Under the pieces are notes generated by a model. That model had not been told where the DNA came from. It was given only the letters and a program-made list of their open reading frames with translations, and searched no databases. From contig CAVPJX010000002.1 of assembly GCA_963705545.1 (NCBI GenBank), positions 248,001 to 312,000 on the forward strand: a DNA stretch of 64,000 bases, given 5' to 3'. This document shows, one piece after another, positions 26,013 to 36,119 of this stretch. A program made the position numbers and the translations under genes. Positions within the stretch are counted from its first letter, which is position 1, and every line of letters starts with the position of its first letter. This DNA comes from DATBLY01 sp963705545 (lineage in GTDB: Bacteria > Actinomycetota > UBA4738 > HRBIN12).

Positions 26013-26665
26013 CCGAGCCCACCCGCCGCCTGTACCTGATCCGCCACGGCCGCGCGGATCGCGCCGTGACGGACGTGCTCGAGACCACCCTCGGACCTCA
26101 GCACGATCCGCCCCTCGACGAGCTCGGGCGGGAGCAGGCGAGGCTCCTGGCGCGTCGGCTCCGTCTGATGCCCGAGCCGGCGGCCGTGTACTGCTCCCCG
26201 CTCCGGCGCGCGCGCGAGACGGTCGCCCCCTTCGCCGATGCGACCGGCGCCCGGGTGACCTACCTCGACGCGTTGGCCGAGTGGTACGGCGGGACCTGGG
26301 AGATGCGGGAGTTCGAGGACATCTTCGTCGACCACCCGGAGGTGCTCGGGCTGATCCGGTCGCAGGACCCGATCTGGCACCTCGCGCCCGGCGGTGAGCC
26401 CGGCGCGTCGTTCCAGCGGCGGGTCGTCGACGCGGTCGAGCGGATCCTCGCCGAGCATCACGGGGGCGACGTGTGGATCGTGTGTCACGGCGGCGTGATC
26501 AACGCCTACATCGGTCACGTGCTCGCGATCGCGGACCAGGAGATGTTCATGCTGCCCGATCACACGAGCCTGAACACGGTCGCCGTGCGCGGGGCGGAGC
26601 GGCACCTGTGGTTCCTGAACGACACGACCCACCTGACCCAGCCGGCGATGTTCGACGGCCCGTGA
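26009..26665 (+). CDS. Histidine phosphatase family protein
   Basis: Phosphoglycerate-mutase-like phosphatase of 218 residues. The phospho-accepting motif LIRHGRADR is at residues 9-17, the second arginine in SPLRRARETV, the acid in LAEWYGG, and the second His in VCHGGVINAY. The substrate is unknown. The GTG start overlaps the stop of the previous gene. Confidence 0.88.
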   Translation: MTEPTRRLYLIRHGRADRAVTDVLETTLGPQHDPPLDELGREQARLLARRLRLMPEPAAVYCSPLRRARETVAPFADATGARVTYLDALAEWYGGTWEMREFEDIFVDHPEVLGLIRSQDPIWHLAPGGEPGASFQRRVVDAVERILAEHHGGDVWIVCHGGVINAYIGHVLAIADQEMFMLPDHTSLNTVAVRGAERHLWFLNDTTHLTQPAMFDGP

Positions 26666-26718
26666 GGACGGGCCGCGCTATCCTGCCGCTCCCGAACCCG
26701 CGATCTCGAGGAGGCACC

Positions 26719-27102
26719 GTGGCCGTCCAGTTCCTGTCGACCGAGTGGGCCGATGCCGTGAAGACGGCCTTGAACGACGACGAGGCGTTCCGGCAGGCCG
26801 CCGCCTCGAGCACGGCCAGCCTCCAGCAGGTCATCACGAAGGACGGCGACGAGACCCACTACTGGATCCGGATCGCGGACGGGGCCATCGACCTCGGGCT
26901 CGGCGACGTGGAGGCGCCCGACGCGACGATCACCCAGAGCTACGACACGGCGGTCGCCCTCGCCCGGAGCGAGCTCTCGGTCGTCACCGCGTTCATGACC
27001 GGCAAGGTCAAGGTCGGGGGCAACATGGGGCTCCTGCTCTCGCTGCAGGGAGCGCTCTCGCAGTTGCCGAGCGCGATGGCCTCGATCGAGACCGACTACT
27101 GA
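26719..27102 (+). CDS. SCP2-type sterol-carrier domain protein
   Basis: Lone lipid-binding SCP2 domain of 127 residues, with DETHYWIRIADGAIDLGLG, PDATITQSYDTAVALARSEL and FMTGKVKVGGNMGLLL typical of the fold. It probably binds a hydrophobic ligand in the cytoplasm. The start is GTG at 26719 with GAGGAGG as ribosome site; TATCCT at 26689-26694 is a likely -10 box. Its 3' end overlaps the convergent thioesterase by seven bases. Confidence 0.83.
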   Translation: MAVQFLSTEWADAVKTALNDDEAFRQAAASSTASLQQVITKDGDETHYWIRIADGAIDLGLGDVEAPDATITQSYDTAVALARSELSVVTAFMTGKVKVGGNMGLLLSLQGALSQLPSAMASIETDY

Positions 27103-27545
27103 GCCGCTTCGGGCGTCGACCTGCTGATCGCGTGTGTCGCGGTCGCCCGGGCGATCGTCTCGCCCGCGGCATCGACCACCTCGGCCTCGGCGAACGCGAT
27201 CGATCCACCGACCCGGACCGCGCGTCCACGCGCCTCGATCGTGCCGGGACCGCCCGCGCGGAGGAACTGGACGTCGAGTTGAACCGTCGCGTGGGCCCGG
27301 CCGGGCTCGAGCGCGGAGCGGATCGCGAGACCGCTCGCGGTGTCCGCGAGCGTCGCGATCATGCCGCCATGGAGCAGGCCCCGGAGGTTCAGGTGATCGG
27401 CCCCGACGTCCATCGCGACGTCGACCTCGCCCGGATCGACCCGCACCACTCGCATCCCGGTCCAGGCGTAGAACGGGGATCGCGCGGCCAGGTCGTGGAT
27501 CTCGCTGCGGACCCGCTCGGGGTCGCCCGTGCCGCCCGTCTCCAT
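27096..27545 (-). CDS. PaaI-type hotdog thioesterase
   Basis: Acyl-CoA thioesterase of 149 residues. The helix motif LNLRGLLHGGMIATLADTASGLAI is the hotdog signature with the catalytic Asp/Gly region, followed by TVQLDVQFLRAG. The substrate is not predictable, though PaaI relatives act on aromatic or medium-chain acyl-CoAs. The ATG at 27545 has GGGGAGGGGAC upstream on the minus strand. Confidence 0.85.
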   Translation of the reverse strand: METGGTGDPERVRSEIHDLAARSPFYAWTGMRVVRVDPGEVDVAMDVGADHLNLRGLLHGGMIATLADTASGLAIRSALEPGRAHATVQLDVQFLRAGGPGTIEARGRAVRVGGSIAFAEAEVVDAAGETIARATATHAISRSTPEAAQ

Positions 27546-27593
27546 CCCGTCCCCTCCCCGGCTGCGTAGTCTCCCACGGAGGGTCCGTCGCGT

Positions 27594-27623
27594 TTGACGC
27601 CTGGAGCGGCTGACCGCCAGAAT
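27594..27623 (+). promoter_or_regulatory. Candidate promoter of the BMP-family ABC transporter operon
   Basis: TTGACG (27594-27599), an 18-base spacer and CAGAAT (27618-27623) precede the binding-protein gene by 54 bases. The -35 is near consensus, the -10 moderate. The ribosome site GGGAGGGGAAGC is just before the ATG. Confidence 0.5.
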
Positions 27624-27677
27624 CCGCAGGACCGAGCCGTCTCGGCCCGGTCGGGGAGAACGAACGGGAGGGGAAGC

Positions 27678-28809
27678 ATGCCGAGATGGCTCCGAAACCT
27701 CGTCGTTCCCGTGATGGCCCTGGGCCTGATCGCCGCCGCGTGTGGCAGCGACGACGACGGCGGGGGTGCCGGCACGGGTGCCACGGGCGCCACGGCGACG
27801 GGAGAGACGGGCGGCGCGGCCGAGTGCAACGCCGACGTCAAGGTAGGCGTTGCCTTCGACATCGGCGGGTTGGGCGACAAGTCGTTCAACGACGCCGCGA
27901 ACGCGGGCCTGCAGCAGGCGATCGCCGACGGCCTCGTCTGCGAGGACAACGTCGTCGTGAACGAGGCGAACTCCACGGGCTCGGACCGTGACCAGAACGT
28001 GCAGGCGCTGGCCGACTCCGGGTACAACCTCGTGATCGGCGTCGGGTTCGCGTTCTCGCCGGGCATCAACACGATCGGCCCCGACTACCCGGACACGAGC
28101 TTCATGATCGTGGACGGGTTCGCGACCTGCGGGACCGCGTGCGGCCTGACGAACGACGCCGATGCGATCGCGAACGTCGCCGACTACACCTTCAAGGAGC
28201 AGGAGGGTTCGTTCCTGGTGGGTGCGGCGGCCGCGCTCAAGTGCGGCTGCGACACGATCGGGTTCCTCGGCGGCCAGGCAGGGCACCGGTCTGATCGAGA
28301 AGTTCGAGGCCGGCTACGAGGCCGGCGCCAAGGCCGTCAACCCGAACATGAAGATCCTGGTCGAGTACATCGGCGACGACACGGCGGCGTTCAACGACCC
28401 GGTCAAGGGCGAGGCGCTGTCGACGAAGATGTACGACGCCGGCGCCGAGATCGTCTACCACGCGTCGGGCGCGTCGGGCGCGGGACTGTTCAACGCGGCG
28501 GTGGAGGCCGGCAAGCTGGCGATCGGGGTCGACTCCGACCAGTACCTGACCGCGAGCGCCGAGCAGCAGCCGCTGATCCTCACGTCGATGCTGAAGCGCG
28601 TCGACGTCGCGGTGTACAACGCGATCCAGGCGGTCGGTGACGGCTCGTTCGGCGGCAGCCAGGTGTTCGGCATGGCCGAGGACGGCGTGGACTTCTCGAT
28701 GTCCAACACGGCCGAGATGACGCAGGACATCATCGACCAGCTCGAGGACTATCGGGCGCAGATCATCTCCGGCGAGATCGTCGTTCCGGAGAGCCCGGCC
28801 GACGTCTGA
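27678..28809 (+). pseudogene. BMP-family ABC transporter substrate-binding lipoprotein, single frameshift
   Basis: Nucleoside/purine-type binding lipoprotein of about 376 residues once repaired. The signal peptide ends in a lipobox with Cys22 (LIAAACGSDD), followed by a Gly/Thr/Ala-rich linker. Conserved blocks are VAFDIGGLGDKSFND, GYNLVIGVGFAFSP and QEGSFLVGAAAALK. Near 28283, after GFLGGQAG, one extra base shifts the frame; the continuation TGLIEKFEAGYEAGAKAVNP runs in the next frame to 28809. The partner ATPase and permeases are intact, which favours an assembly error over decay. Confidence 0.82.
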
Positions 28810-28827
28810 TCGATCCGATCTCGGGCG

Positions 28828-30359
<1,532 letters not shown>

Positions 30360-30360
<1 letters not shown>

Positions 30361-31589
30361 TGGCGGCCACCACCGCCGACGTGTCCGCGCGTCCGGCGAA
30401 GCAGCGTCCCGAGTGGCTCGAGGGGCTCGGCGGTCAGCTCCTCGCCCTCCTGCTGTCCCTGGTGATCGCGCTGGGGTTCGGGTCGATCCTGATCCTCGCG
30501 TACGGGGAGAGTCCTGCGACGGTCTACGGCTCGATCTTCCGGTTCTCGCTCGGGAGCAAGGACGGGTTCGGCTACGTCCTGGCGATCGCCACGCCCCTGA
30601 TCTTCTCCGCCCTCGCGGTCGCCGTCTGCTTCAAGGGCGGCATGTTCAACATCGGCGTCGAGGGTCAGTACCTGGTCGCGATGGTCACCGCGGCGTGGGC
30701 GGCCGTGAGCATCCGCTTCCTCCCGGGGCCGATCCACCTGGTGGTGATCCTGCTCGCCGCGATGCTCGGCGGCATGATCTGGGCGTTCATCCCCGCGATC
30801 TTGAAGGTCAAGACGGGCGCGCACGAGGTCGTCACCACGATCATGCTCAACGGCATCGCGGTGAGCCTGCTGGCGTGGGCGCTCAACTACCCGCTGAAGT
30901 TCAACGACGCCCCAGAGGGCGCGTTCGTCGACCTCCGGACGAACCTGTTCCCGGAGGACGCCCTGGTCGGCGACATGGGCCGGATGTTCGGGATCACGCC
31001 GGGGGCGCACCTGTCCTGGCTGTTCTTCCTAGGGGTCGCGGCGGCGATCGTGGTCTGGTTCCTGATCCGGCGCACGCGCCTGGGGTACGAGGCGCGTGCC
31101 GTCGGCTCGGCACCAGGCTCGGCTCGGGCCGGCGGCATCTCGATCGGCCGGACCCAGATCCGCCTGTTCCTGATCTCGGGCGCCCTCGCCGGATTGGTCG
31201 GGATGCAGCAGATCCTGGCCGACCGCGGCTACCTGGGAACGAACTACGTCGCCGCGCTGGGGTTCACGGGCATCGCCGTCGCGTTCCTCGGCCAGAACAA
31301 CCCGATCGGGATCATCTTCGCGGCGATCCTGTGGGGGGTGCTCTCGCGCGGGGAGGTCGCGCTCCAGATCGAGTCCGAGGTGCCGCGGGAGTTCGTCATC
31401 ATCCTGCAGGGGATCCTGATCCTCTCGGTCGTGATCACGTACCAGATCGCGAAGCGTCGCGTGGCCGCGCGACAGCTGTCGCGTGCCGCCGCCGCCGAGG
31501 ACCTCGGGGACTCGGAGGCACCCGCGGATATCGATCGAGGGGGCCCGCCACCGGATCAGGCGGGCCTGATGCCCGAGAGAGGGCGTTAG
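30360..31589 (+). CDS. BMP-type ABC transporter permease 1 (BPD_transp_2 family)
   Basis: Integral membrane subunit of 409 residues with eight to ten helices. FKGGMFNIGVEGQYLV and TGAHEVVTTIMLNGIA are the diagnostic blocks of nucleoside-type permeases. The C-terminal tail (about 365-409) is polar and probably cytoplasmic. The ATG overlaps the ATPase stop and the end abuts permease 2, so the two are co-translated. Confidence 0.9.
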
Positions 31590-32573
31590 ATGTCCGTCGT
31601 CGACATCGCCGTCGCGCTGCAGATCTCCCTCACGTATTTCACGATCATCTACCTCACCGGGTTGGGCGGTCTGTACAGCGAGCGTTCGGGCATCGTGAAC
31701 ATCGGCCTCGAGGGGCTGATGATCATCGGCACCGTCACCGGCGCCGCCGGGGCGCGCTTCTTCGCCGACGCCGCGCCGGACGGGCTCGGGTGGGGCATGG
31801 GGAGCGTCGCGCTCGGGCTGCTCTTCGGCGCCTTCTGCGGGATGTTGTTCTCCCTGATCCACGCGGCGGCCACCGTCACGTTCCGCGTCGACCACATCGT
31901 GTCGGGCGTCGTGATCAACCTCGTCGCGATCGGGCTCGCCCGGTTCCTCTCCGCGACGTTCTTCGACGGGCAGTCGACGCAGTCGGACCCGGGCGGGCCG
32001 CACCTGCCGATCCTGAACATCCCGTTGCTGTCCGACCTCCCGGCCAACATCGGCCGGGCCTTCTCAGACCTCTCGCCGATGGTGGTGTTCGCCTTCCTGC
32101 TCGTGATCCCCGTGTGGTACTCGCTGAACCGGACGCGGTGGGGCCTGCGCTTGCGCTCGTGCGGCGAGAACCCCGAGGCGGCGCGATCGCTCGGCGTCCG
32201 CGTCTCCGGCTACCGCTACCAGGGCGTCATGCTCTCCGGCGCGCTCGCCGGCCTGTCCGGCGCCTTCCTGGCGGTCGAGGTGGTCGGGAACTGGCGCGAG
32301 GGACAGACGCTCGGGCTGGGGTTCATCTCCCTGGCCGCGTTGATCCTGTCGAACTGGAACCCGATCCGCCTGATGTTCTTCGCGTGGCTGTTCGGCTTCG
32401 CCCAGGCGATCCCACTCCGGCTGAACGACGCGCCCATCATCAACCTGCTTCCGCCGCAGTTCATCCGGATGATCCCGTACGTCGTGACGATCGTCGCGAT
32501 CGCCGGGTTCGTAGGGAAGGTCCGTCCGCCGGCCGCGGCCGGCCGTGCGTACGAGGGCGGCGGCGGGAGCTAG
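31590..32573 (+). CDS. BMP-type ABC transporter permease 2
   Basis: Second membrane subunit, 327 residues, pairing with permease 1. It has SERSGIVNIGLEGLMIIG near the N terminus, DHIVSGVVINLVAIGLARFL and RSCGENPEAARSLGVRV, as in YufQ/NupQ-like permeases. It begins directly after the previous stop. A short hairpin between it and upp ends the operon. Confidence 0.9.
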   Translation: MSVVDIAVALQISLTYFTIIYLTGLGGLYSERSGIVNIGLEGLMIIGTVTGAAGARFFADAAPDGLGWGMGSVALGLLFGAFCGMLFSLIHAAATVTFRVDHIVSGVVINLVAIGLARFLSATFFDGQSTQSDPGGPHLPILNIPLLSDLPANIGRAFSDLSPMVVFAFLLVIPVWYSLNRTRWGLRLRSCGENPEAARSLGVRVSGYRYQGVMLSGALAGLSGAFLAVEVVGNWREGQTLGLGFISLAALILSNWNPIRLMFFAWLFGFAQAIPLRLNDAPIINLLPPQFIRMIPYVVTIVAIAGFVGKVRPPAAAGRAYEGGGGS

Positions 32574-32581
32574 GCGGCGAG

Positions 32582-32600
32582 GTAGTCTGGCTCAGACTAC
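32582..32600. terminator. 8-bp hairpin between convergent permease 2 and upp
   Basis: GTAGTCTG (32582-32589) and CAGACTAC (32593-32600) are exact inverse complements with a three-base loop. The second arm contains the upp stop codon. It can act on both transcripts. Confidence 0.5.
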
Positions 32601-33220
32601 TGCGTGCCGTACAGGCGGTCCCCGAAGTCCCCGAGGCCCGGCAGGATGTACGCGTGCTCGTTCAACTCGCGGTCCAGGGCCGCGGACACGATGGGGACCT
32701 CGGGGTGGTCGGCCTGCATCCGGGCGAGACCCTCCGGCGCGGCCACGACGCAGACGAACACGATGTCGGTGGCGCCGGTCGCCCGCACGTAGGCGACGGC
32801 GGCCGAGCCTGACCCGCCCGTGGCGAGCATCGGATCGAGCACCAGCGCGCGACGGCCCTCGAGCGGGGGGATCTTCGCGTAGTAGTCGCGCGGCAGGTGG
32901 GTGACCTCGTCGCGCTCCATGCCCAGGTAGCCGACCACGGCGTCGGGGTACAGGTCGGTCACCGCGTCGAGCAGCCCGAGCCCGGCCCGCAGGACCGGGA
33001 TCGCGACCAGGCCCCGGGCGAGCTGCGTCCCCTCGAACGGCTCGAGCGGCGTGTCGACCTTGAGCGGCTCGGTCGCGAGGTCCTTCGTCGCCTCCATCAC
33101 GAGCAGGGCGCCGAGGCGTCTCGTGAGCGCCCGATAGCTGGAGGGGCCCGTGTCGCGGTCGCGGAGCCGGGTCAGCAGCGCTCCGGCCAGCGGATGGTCC
33201 AGCACGGTGAACGTGGCCAC
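32597..33220 (-). CDS. upp: Uracil phosphoribosyltransferase
   Basis: Salvages uracil to UMP using PRPP. The 207 residues match the family. The PRPP loop is LVLDPMLATGGSGSAA; PVLRAGLGLLDAV and the C-terminal LPGLGDFGDRLYGT are uracil-binding blocks. The GTG start at 33220 lies six bases after TAGGAT (33232 to 33227 on the minus strand), a leaderless arrangement. Facing a nucleoside-type transporter, it fits a pyrimidine-scavenging role. Confidence 0.95.
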   Translation of the reverse strand: MATFTVLDHPLAGALLTRLRDRDTGPSSYRALTRRLGALLVMEATKDLATEPLKVDTPLEPFEGTQLARGLVAIPVLRAGLGLLDAVTDLYPDAVVGYLGMERDEVTHLPRDYYAKIPPLEGRRALVLDPMLATGGSGSAAVAYVRATGATDIVFVCVVAAPEGLARMQADHPEVPIVSAALDRELNEHAYILPGLGDFGDRLYGTQ

Positions 33221-33271
33221 GGCCGCATCCTACGCGGACCGCCCTTGTCAGCGCACGGCTCGGATGACACG

Positions 33272-33340
33272 ATGAACGTTCACATGGAGCGGTTCGCCTT
33301 TGCTTATGGCTTTCCCTACGACGGGCCCGGCCCGGCGTAG
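33272..33340 (+). CDS. Phe/Tyr-rich leader peptide upstream of DAHP synthase
   Basis: A 22-codon frame from ATG 33272 to TAG 33338-33340. Residues 7-16 read RFAFAYGFPY, so three Phe (8, 10, 14) and two Tyr (12, 16) fall in nine codons. Two Phe codons are TTT and one Tyr codon is TAT, rare choices in DNA of this GC content. The frame sits between the upp promoter and a terminator hairpin, just before aroF. This is the layout of a classical attenuation leader sensing charged tRNA-Phe and tRNA-Tyr. An internal ATG at codon 5 could also start it. No clear ribosome site or promoter is visible. Confidence 0.72.
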   Translation: MNVHMERFAFAYGFPYDGPGPA

Positions 33341-33390
33341 TCGCCATCGGAAGAGCCGCCGACAGCGACCCCGGGCCGGAAGCCCGGGGT
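33327..33390 (+). promoter_or_regulatory. Candidate transcription attenuator of aroF
   Basis: The terminator arms are 33368-33376 and 33382-33390 (ACCCCGGGC / GCCCGGGGT, nine pairs, loop CGGAA), followed by TTCTCTC. Upstream, 33327-33335 (CCGGCCCGG) is the exact complement of 33371-33379 (CCGGGCCGG), the terminator's 5' arm. A ribosome paused at the Phe/Tyr codons (33293-33319) would leave 33327-33335 free to form the antiterminator. One that reaches the stop would cover it and let the terminator form. Confidence 0.7.
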
Positions 33391-33436
33391 TCTCTCATCC
33401 TCGGGCTGCGACGCGGGACGAGGAGAGGAGCGAGCG

Positions 33437-34456
33437 ATGGTCGTGGTGATGAGGGCGGACGCCACCGAGGCGGACATCGAGGCCGTCTCCGAACGCGTGC
33501 GCACGGCGGGCGGCGAGGCCTTCGTGTCCCGAGGCACGGTGCACACGATCATCGGCCTGGTCGGGGACACCGGACGGTTCCAGGCGATCCCGTTCAAGCA
33601 GATGCCCGGCGTCGACCACGTGATCCAGGTCGGCAAGCCGTACAAGATGGTCGCCCGCGACCTGCACCCCGAGACGACGATCGTGAAGGTGGGGACGACG
33701 CCGGTCGGCCGCGACAGCTTCACGATCATCGCCGGGCCGTGCGCCGTCGAGAGCGCCGAGCAGGCGATGATCGCGACGAAGGCGGCCAAGGACGCCGGGG
33801 CGACGATCCTGCGCGGCGACGTCTACAAGCCCCGGACCTCGCCCTACTCCTTCCAGGGGCTCGGCGAGGAGGGCCTCGAGATCCTGGACGAGTGTCGCCG
33901 GGAGACGGGCTTGCCGATCATCGTCGAGGTCGTGGACGTGCATCACGTGTCCCACGTCGCCGAGGTGGCCGACTGCATCCGCGTCGGCACGCGCAACGCT
34001 CAGAACTTCGAGCTGCTGAAGGAGGTCGGCCTGACGAACAAACCCGTCATGCTGAAGCGCGGGCTCGCGATGACGATCGAGGAATGGTTGCAGGCGGCCG
34101 AGTACGTCGCGCAGCGCGGGAACTCCGAGATCATCTTGTGCGAGCGGGGGATCCGGACGTTCGAACCCTCGACCCGCAACACGCTCGACCTGGCCGGGAT
34201 GGCCGTGGCGCAGGCCGAGACGCACCTGCCGGTGATGGTGGATCCGTCGCACGCGGTGGGGAAGCGGCACCTCGTGGCCCCGATGGCTCGCGCGGCGATC
34301 GCCGCGGGCGCCGACGCGGTGATGATCGACGTGCACCCAGACCCGGAGCGGGCGCTCTGCGACGGGCCGCAGGCGCTCACGCCCGACGAGATGATCCTGC
34401 TGGGCCGCGAGCTCGAGGCGCTCGCGGACGCGCTCGGCCGCCCGGTGAACCGGTAG
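33437..34456 (+). CDS. aroF: 3-deoxy-7-phosphoheptulonate (DAHP) synthase, type I-beta
   Basis: First enzyme of aromatic amino-acid synthesis, joining PEP and erythrose 4-phosphate. It has 339 residues. Residues 1-70 form a ferredoxin-like regulatory domain (MVVVMRADATEADIEAV), as in Tyr/Phe-inhibited type I-beta enzymes. The barrel has GPCAVES, KPRTSPYSFQGLG, GTRNAQNFELLKEVG, CERGIRTFE and DPSHAVGKRHLV. The ATG at 33437 has GAGGAGAGGAG before it. Upstream lie the leader peptide and attenuator, so both enzyme and transcript may respond to Phe/Tyr. Confidence 0.94.
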   Translation: MVVVMRADATEADIEAVSERVRTAGGEAFVSRGTVHTIIGLVGDTGRFQAIPFKQMPGVDHVIQVGKPYKMVARDLHPETTIVKVGTTPVGRDSFTIIAGPCAVESAEQAMIATKAAKDAGATILRGDVYKPRTSPYSFQGLGEEGLEILDECRRETGLPIIVEVVDVHHVSHVAEVADCIRVGTRNAQNFELLKEVGLTNKPVMLKRGLAMTIEEWLQAAEYVAQRGNSEIILCERGIRTFEPSTRNTLDLAGMAVAQAETHLPVMVDPSHAVGKRHLVAPMARAAIAAGADAVMIDVHPDPERALCDGPQALTPDEMILLGRELEALADALGRPVNR

Positions 34457-34457
34457 C

Positions 34458-35297
34458 TCAGCGCTGCACCCGGTAGAGGCGCCGAGGGACCGGAACACCC
34501 TTCAGCTCGTGCTCTCCCGCGTCGTCGAAGGTCAGATCGCTCCCGGAGCAGAGGAGCCGGACGGCCTCCGACACGAGGATCTCCCCGCCGCCGGCCGCCG
34601 CCATCACGCGCGAGGCCTCGTGGACCGTCACGCCGCGGACGTCGTCGCCGGCCAGCTCGACCTCGCCGACGTGGACCCCCAGCCGGAGGGCGAGCCCGGA
34701 GGCCTCGGCCGACGCGGCGATCGCGATCGCACATCGGACGGCGGCCGCGGCCGCGTCGAAGGACGCGAGGAGGCCGTCGCCGGTGGTGGTGATCCGACGC
34801 CCGCCGAGCCGTTCGATCGCCTCGTCGGCCTGCTGGAGATGCAGCGTCAGCAGGTCGTGCCATGGCGCGTCGCCCAGGCGGGCGGCCGTCCCCGTGGAGT
34901 CGACGATGTCGGTGAACAGGAGCGATGCCAGGACGCGATGGGGGGTCGTGCCGCCGACCCACCGACGCATGCCCGACCACTCGAGCATCACGCAGGGCTC
35001 ATCGCCGATCGTCCACCCGTCGTGGCCGGGCGGGATGTCGTAGAGGTCCCCGGGGCCGTACTCGACCTCGGTTCCGTCCTCGAGGAGGATCCCCTGGCGC
35101 CCCTCGAGCGTCACGCCGACGTGGTGCGCCTGACACCACTCGCCCCCGACGAGCGGCTGGAAGTGCTCACGCCAGTGCCAGTCCGGTGGCTGAACGCTGC
35201 GGGACACCGTCAACCCGCCGATCGAGATCAGGTGTTCGATGACCCCGCCGAAGCGGACGATCTCGTCGGGCTCCTCCCAGCGTCGGATGAGATCCAT
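34458..35297 (-). CDS. Cupin-class III nucleotide cyclase fusion
   Basis: The 279-residue protein has an N-terminal cupin barrel (about 40-110; CQAHHVGVTLEGRQGILLEDG, YGPGDLYDIPPGHDGW) and a class III cyclase (about 120-279). The cyclase shows LFTDIVDSTGTAARLGD (metal Asp), TTTGDGLLASF (second Asp) and VTVHEASRVMAAAG with the transition-state Arg kept. The cupin may sense a small ligand or metal. It converges on aroF with almost no gap. Start ATG at 35297. Confidence 0.83.
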   Translation of the reverse strand: MDLIRRWEEPDEIVRFGGVIEHLISIGGLTVSRSVQPPDWHWREHFQPLVGGEWCQAHHVGVTLEGRQGILLEDGTEVEYGPGDLYDIPPGHDGWTIGDEPCVMLEWSGMRRWVGGTTPHRVLASLLFTDIVDSTGTAARLGDAPWHDLLTLHLQQADEAIERLGGRRITTTGDGLLASFDAAAAAVRCAIAIAASAEASGLALRLGVHVGEVELAGDDVRGVTVHEASRVMAAAGGGEILVSEAVRLLCSGSDLTFDDAGEHELKGVPVPRRLYRVQR

Positions 35298-35316
35298 CCG
35301 AGATCCGCCGTTCGAC

Positions 35317-36096
35317 TCAGGCCGCGACGTTCGGCGTCAGCTCGACGATGTAGCAGGATCCGCGCCAGCGGTTCAGGGAATCGGCGGGCGGCCCGACGCG
35401 GCTGCGGCGCCGGTCCACCAGCAGCTTCGCGGCGTCCTCCCACTCCGCGCCCTCGAGGAGGCGAGGCGCGGCCGTGAACTCCTCGAGCGACGTATCGCGG
35501 CCCTTCCGGCGCGTCACGACCACCATCTGCGGTGCGTCGGGGACGCCGGGGATCGTCTGCTCCTCGGCGCCGCTCTCCTTCTGCGACAGCACGTAGATCT
35601 TCCCGTTGCGGTAGGCGAACCACGCCGGTACGGTCATCCGGCGGTCCCCGTAGTCGGCCCCCACCCAGATCACGTCGGACTTCTTGAGGCCGTCCTCCGT
35701 CTCCTTCGGGAGCTTCGCCGGGGCCACCTGCACGTACACCGGGAAGCCGATCTCGCCCACGATCTCCCCGTCGAGGATGAACGAGGCGATGAAGTTCCCG
35801 GTCTCGTCGAAGACGGCGGAGTCGATCCGGTCCACCTCGGTCGTGAGGTCCATCGCGCCGATCATCCGGCGCACCTCGGGGCCCCAACGGTAGATCGTCC
35901 GACCCGACGGGCCGACGAGCCGGATCTCCTCGTTCACGAACCCCACGGGCACCTTCCAGGCGCGGAAGAGGACGAACGGGAGCGCGGGGCCGGGCTGTCC
36001 GACGAGATAGACACCGTCGGAGGCCTTGTCCCCGTAGGCGTCCCAGACGCGTTCGTCGACGACGGCGGCGGCGACCAGCTCTCCGATCGTGGTCAT
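35317..36096 (-). CDS. Unknown protein, possible split-barrel (PNPOx-like) C-terminal half
   Basis: The 259-residue protein has no motif I can name with certainty. The second half (WFAYRNGKIYVLSQKE, VVVTRRKGRDTSLEEF, AEWEDAAKLLVDRRRSRVG) resembles flavin-binding split-barrel proteins; the first half, with GRTIYRWGPEVRRMIGAMDL, is unfamiliar. ATG 36096 is preceded on the minus strand by TATCCT nine bases upstream, a leaderless-type promoter. It lies between a cyclase gene and a metalloprotease on the same strand. Confidence 0.6.
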   Translation of the reverse strand: MTTIGELVAAAVVDERVWDAYGDKASDGVYLVGQPGPALPFVLFRAWKVPVGFVNEEIRLVGPSGRTIYRWGPEVRRMIGAMDLTTEVDRIDSAVFDETGNFIASFILDGEIVGEIGFPVYVQVAPAKLPKETEDGLKKSDVIWVGADYGDRRMTVPAWFAYRNGKIYVLSQKESGAEEQTIPGVPDAPQMVVVTRRKGRDTSLEEFTAAPRLLEGAEWEDAAKLLVDRRRSRVGPPADSLNRWRGSCYIVELTPNVAA

Positions 36097-36119
36097 GCGG
36101 CGGACAGGATATCGGACGC

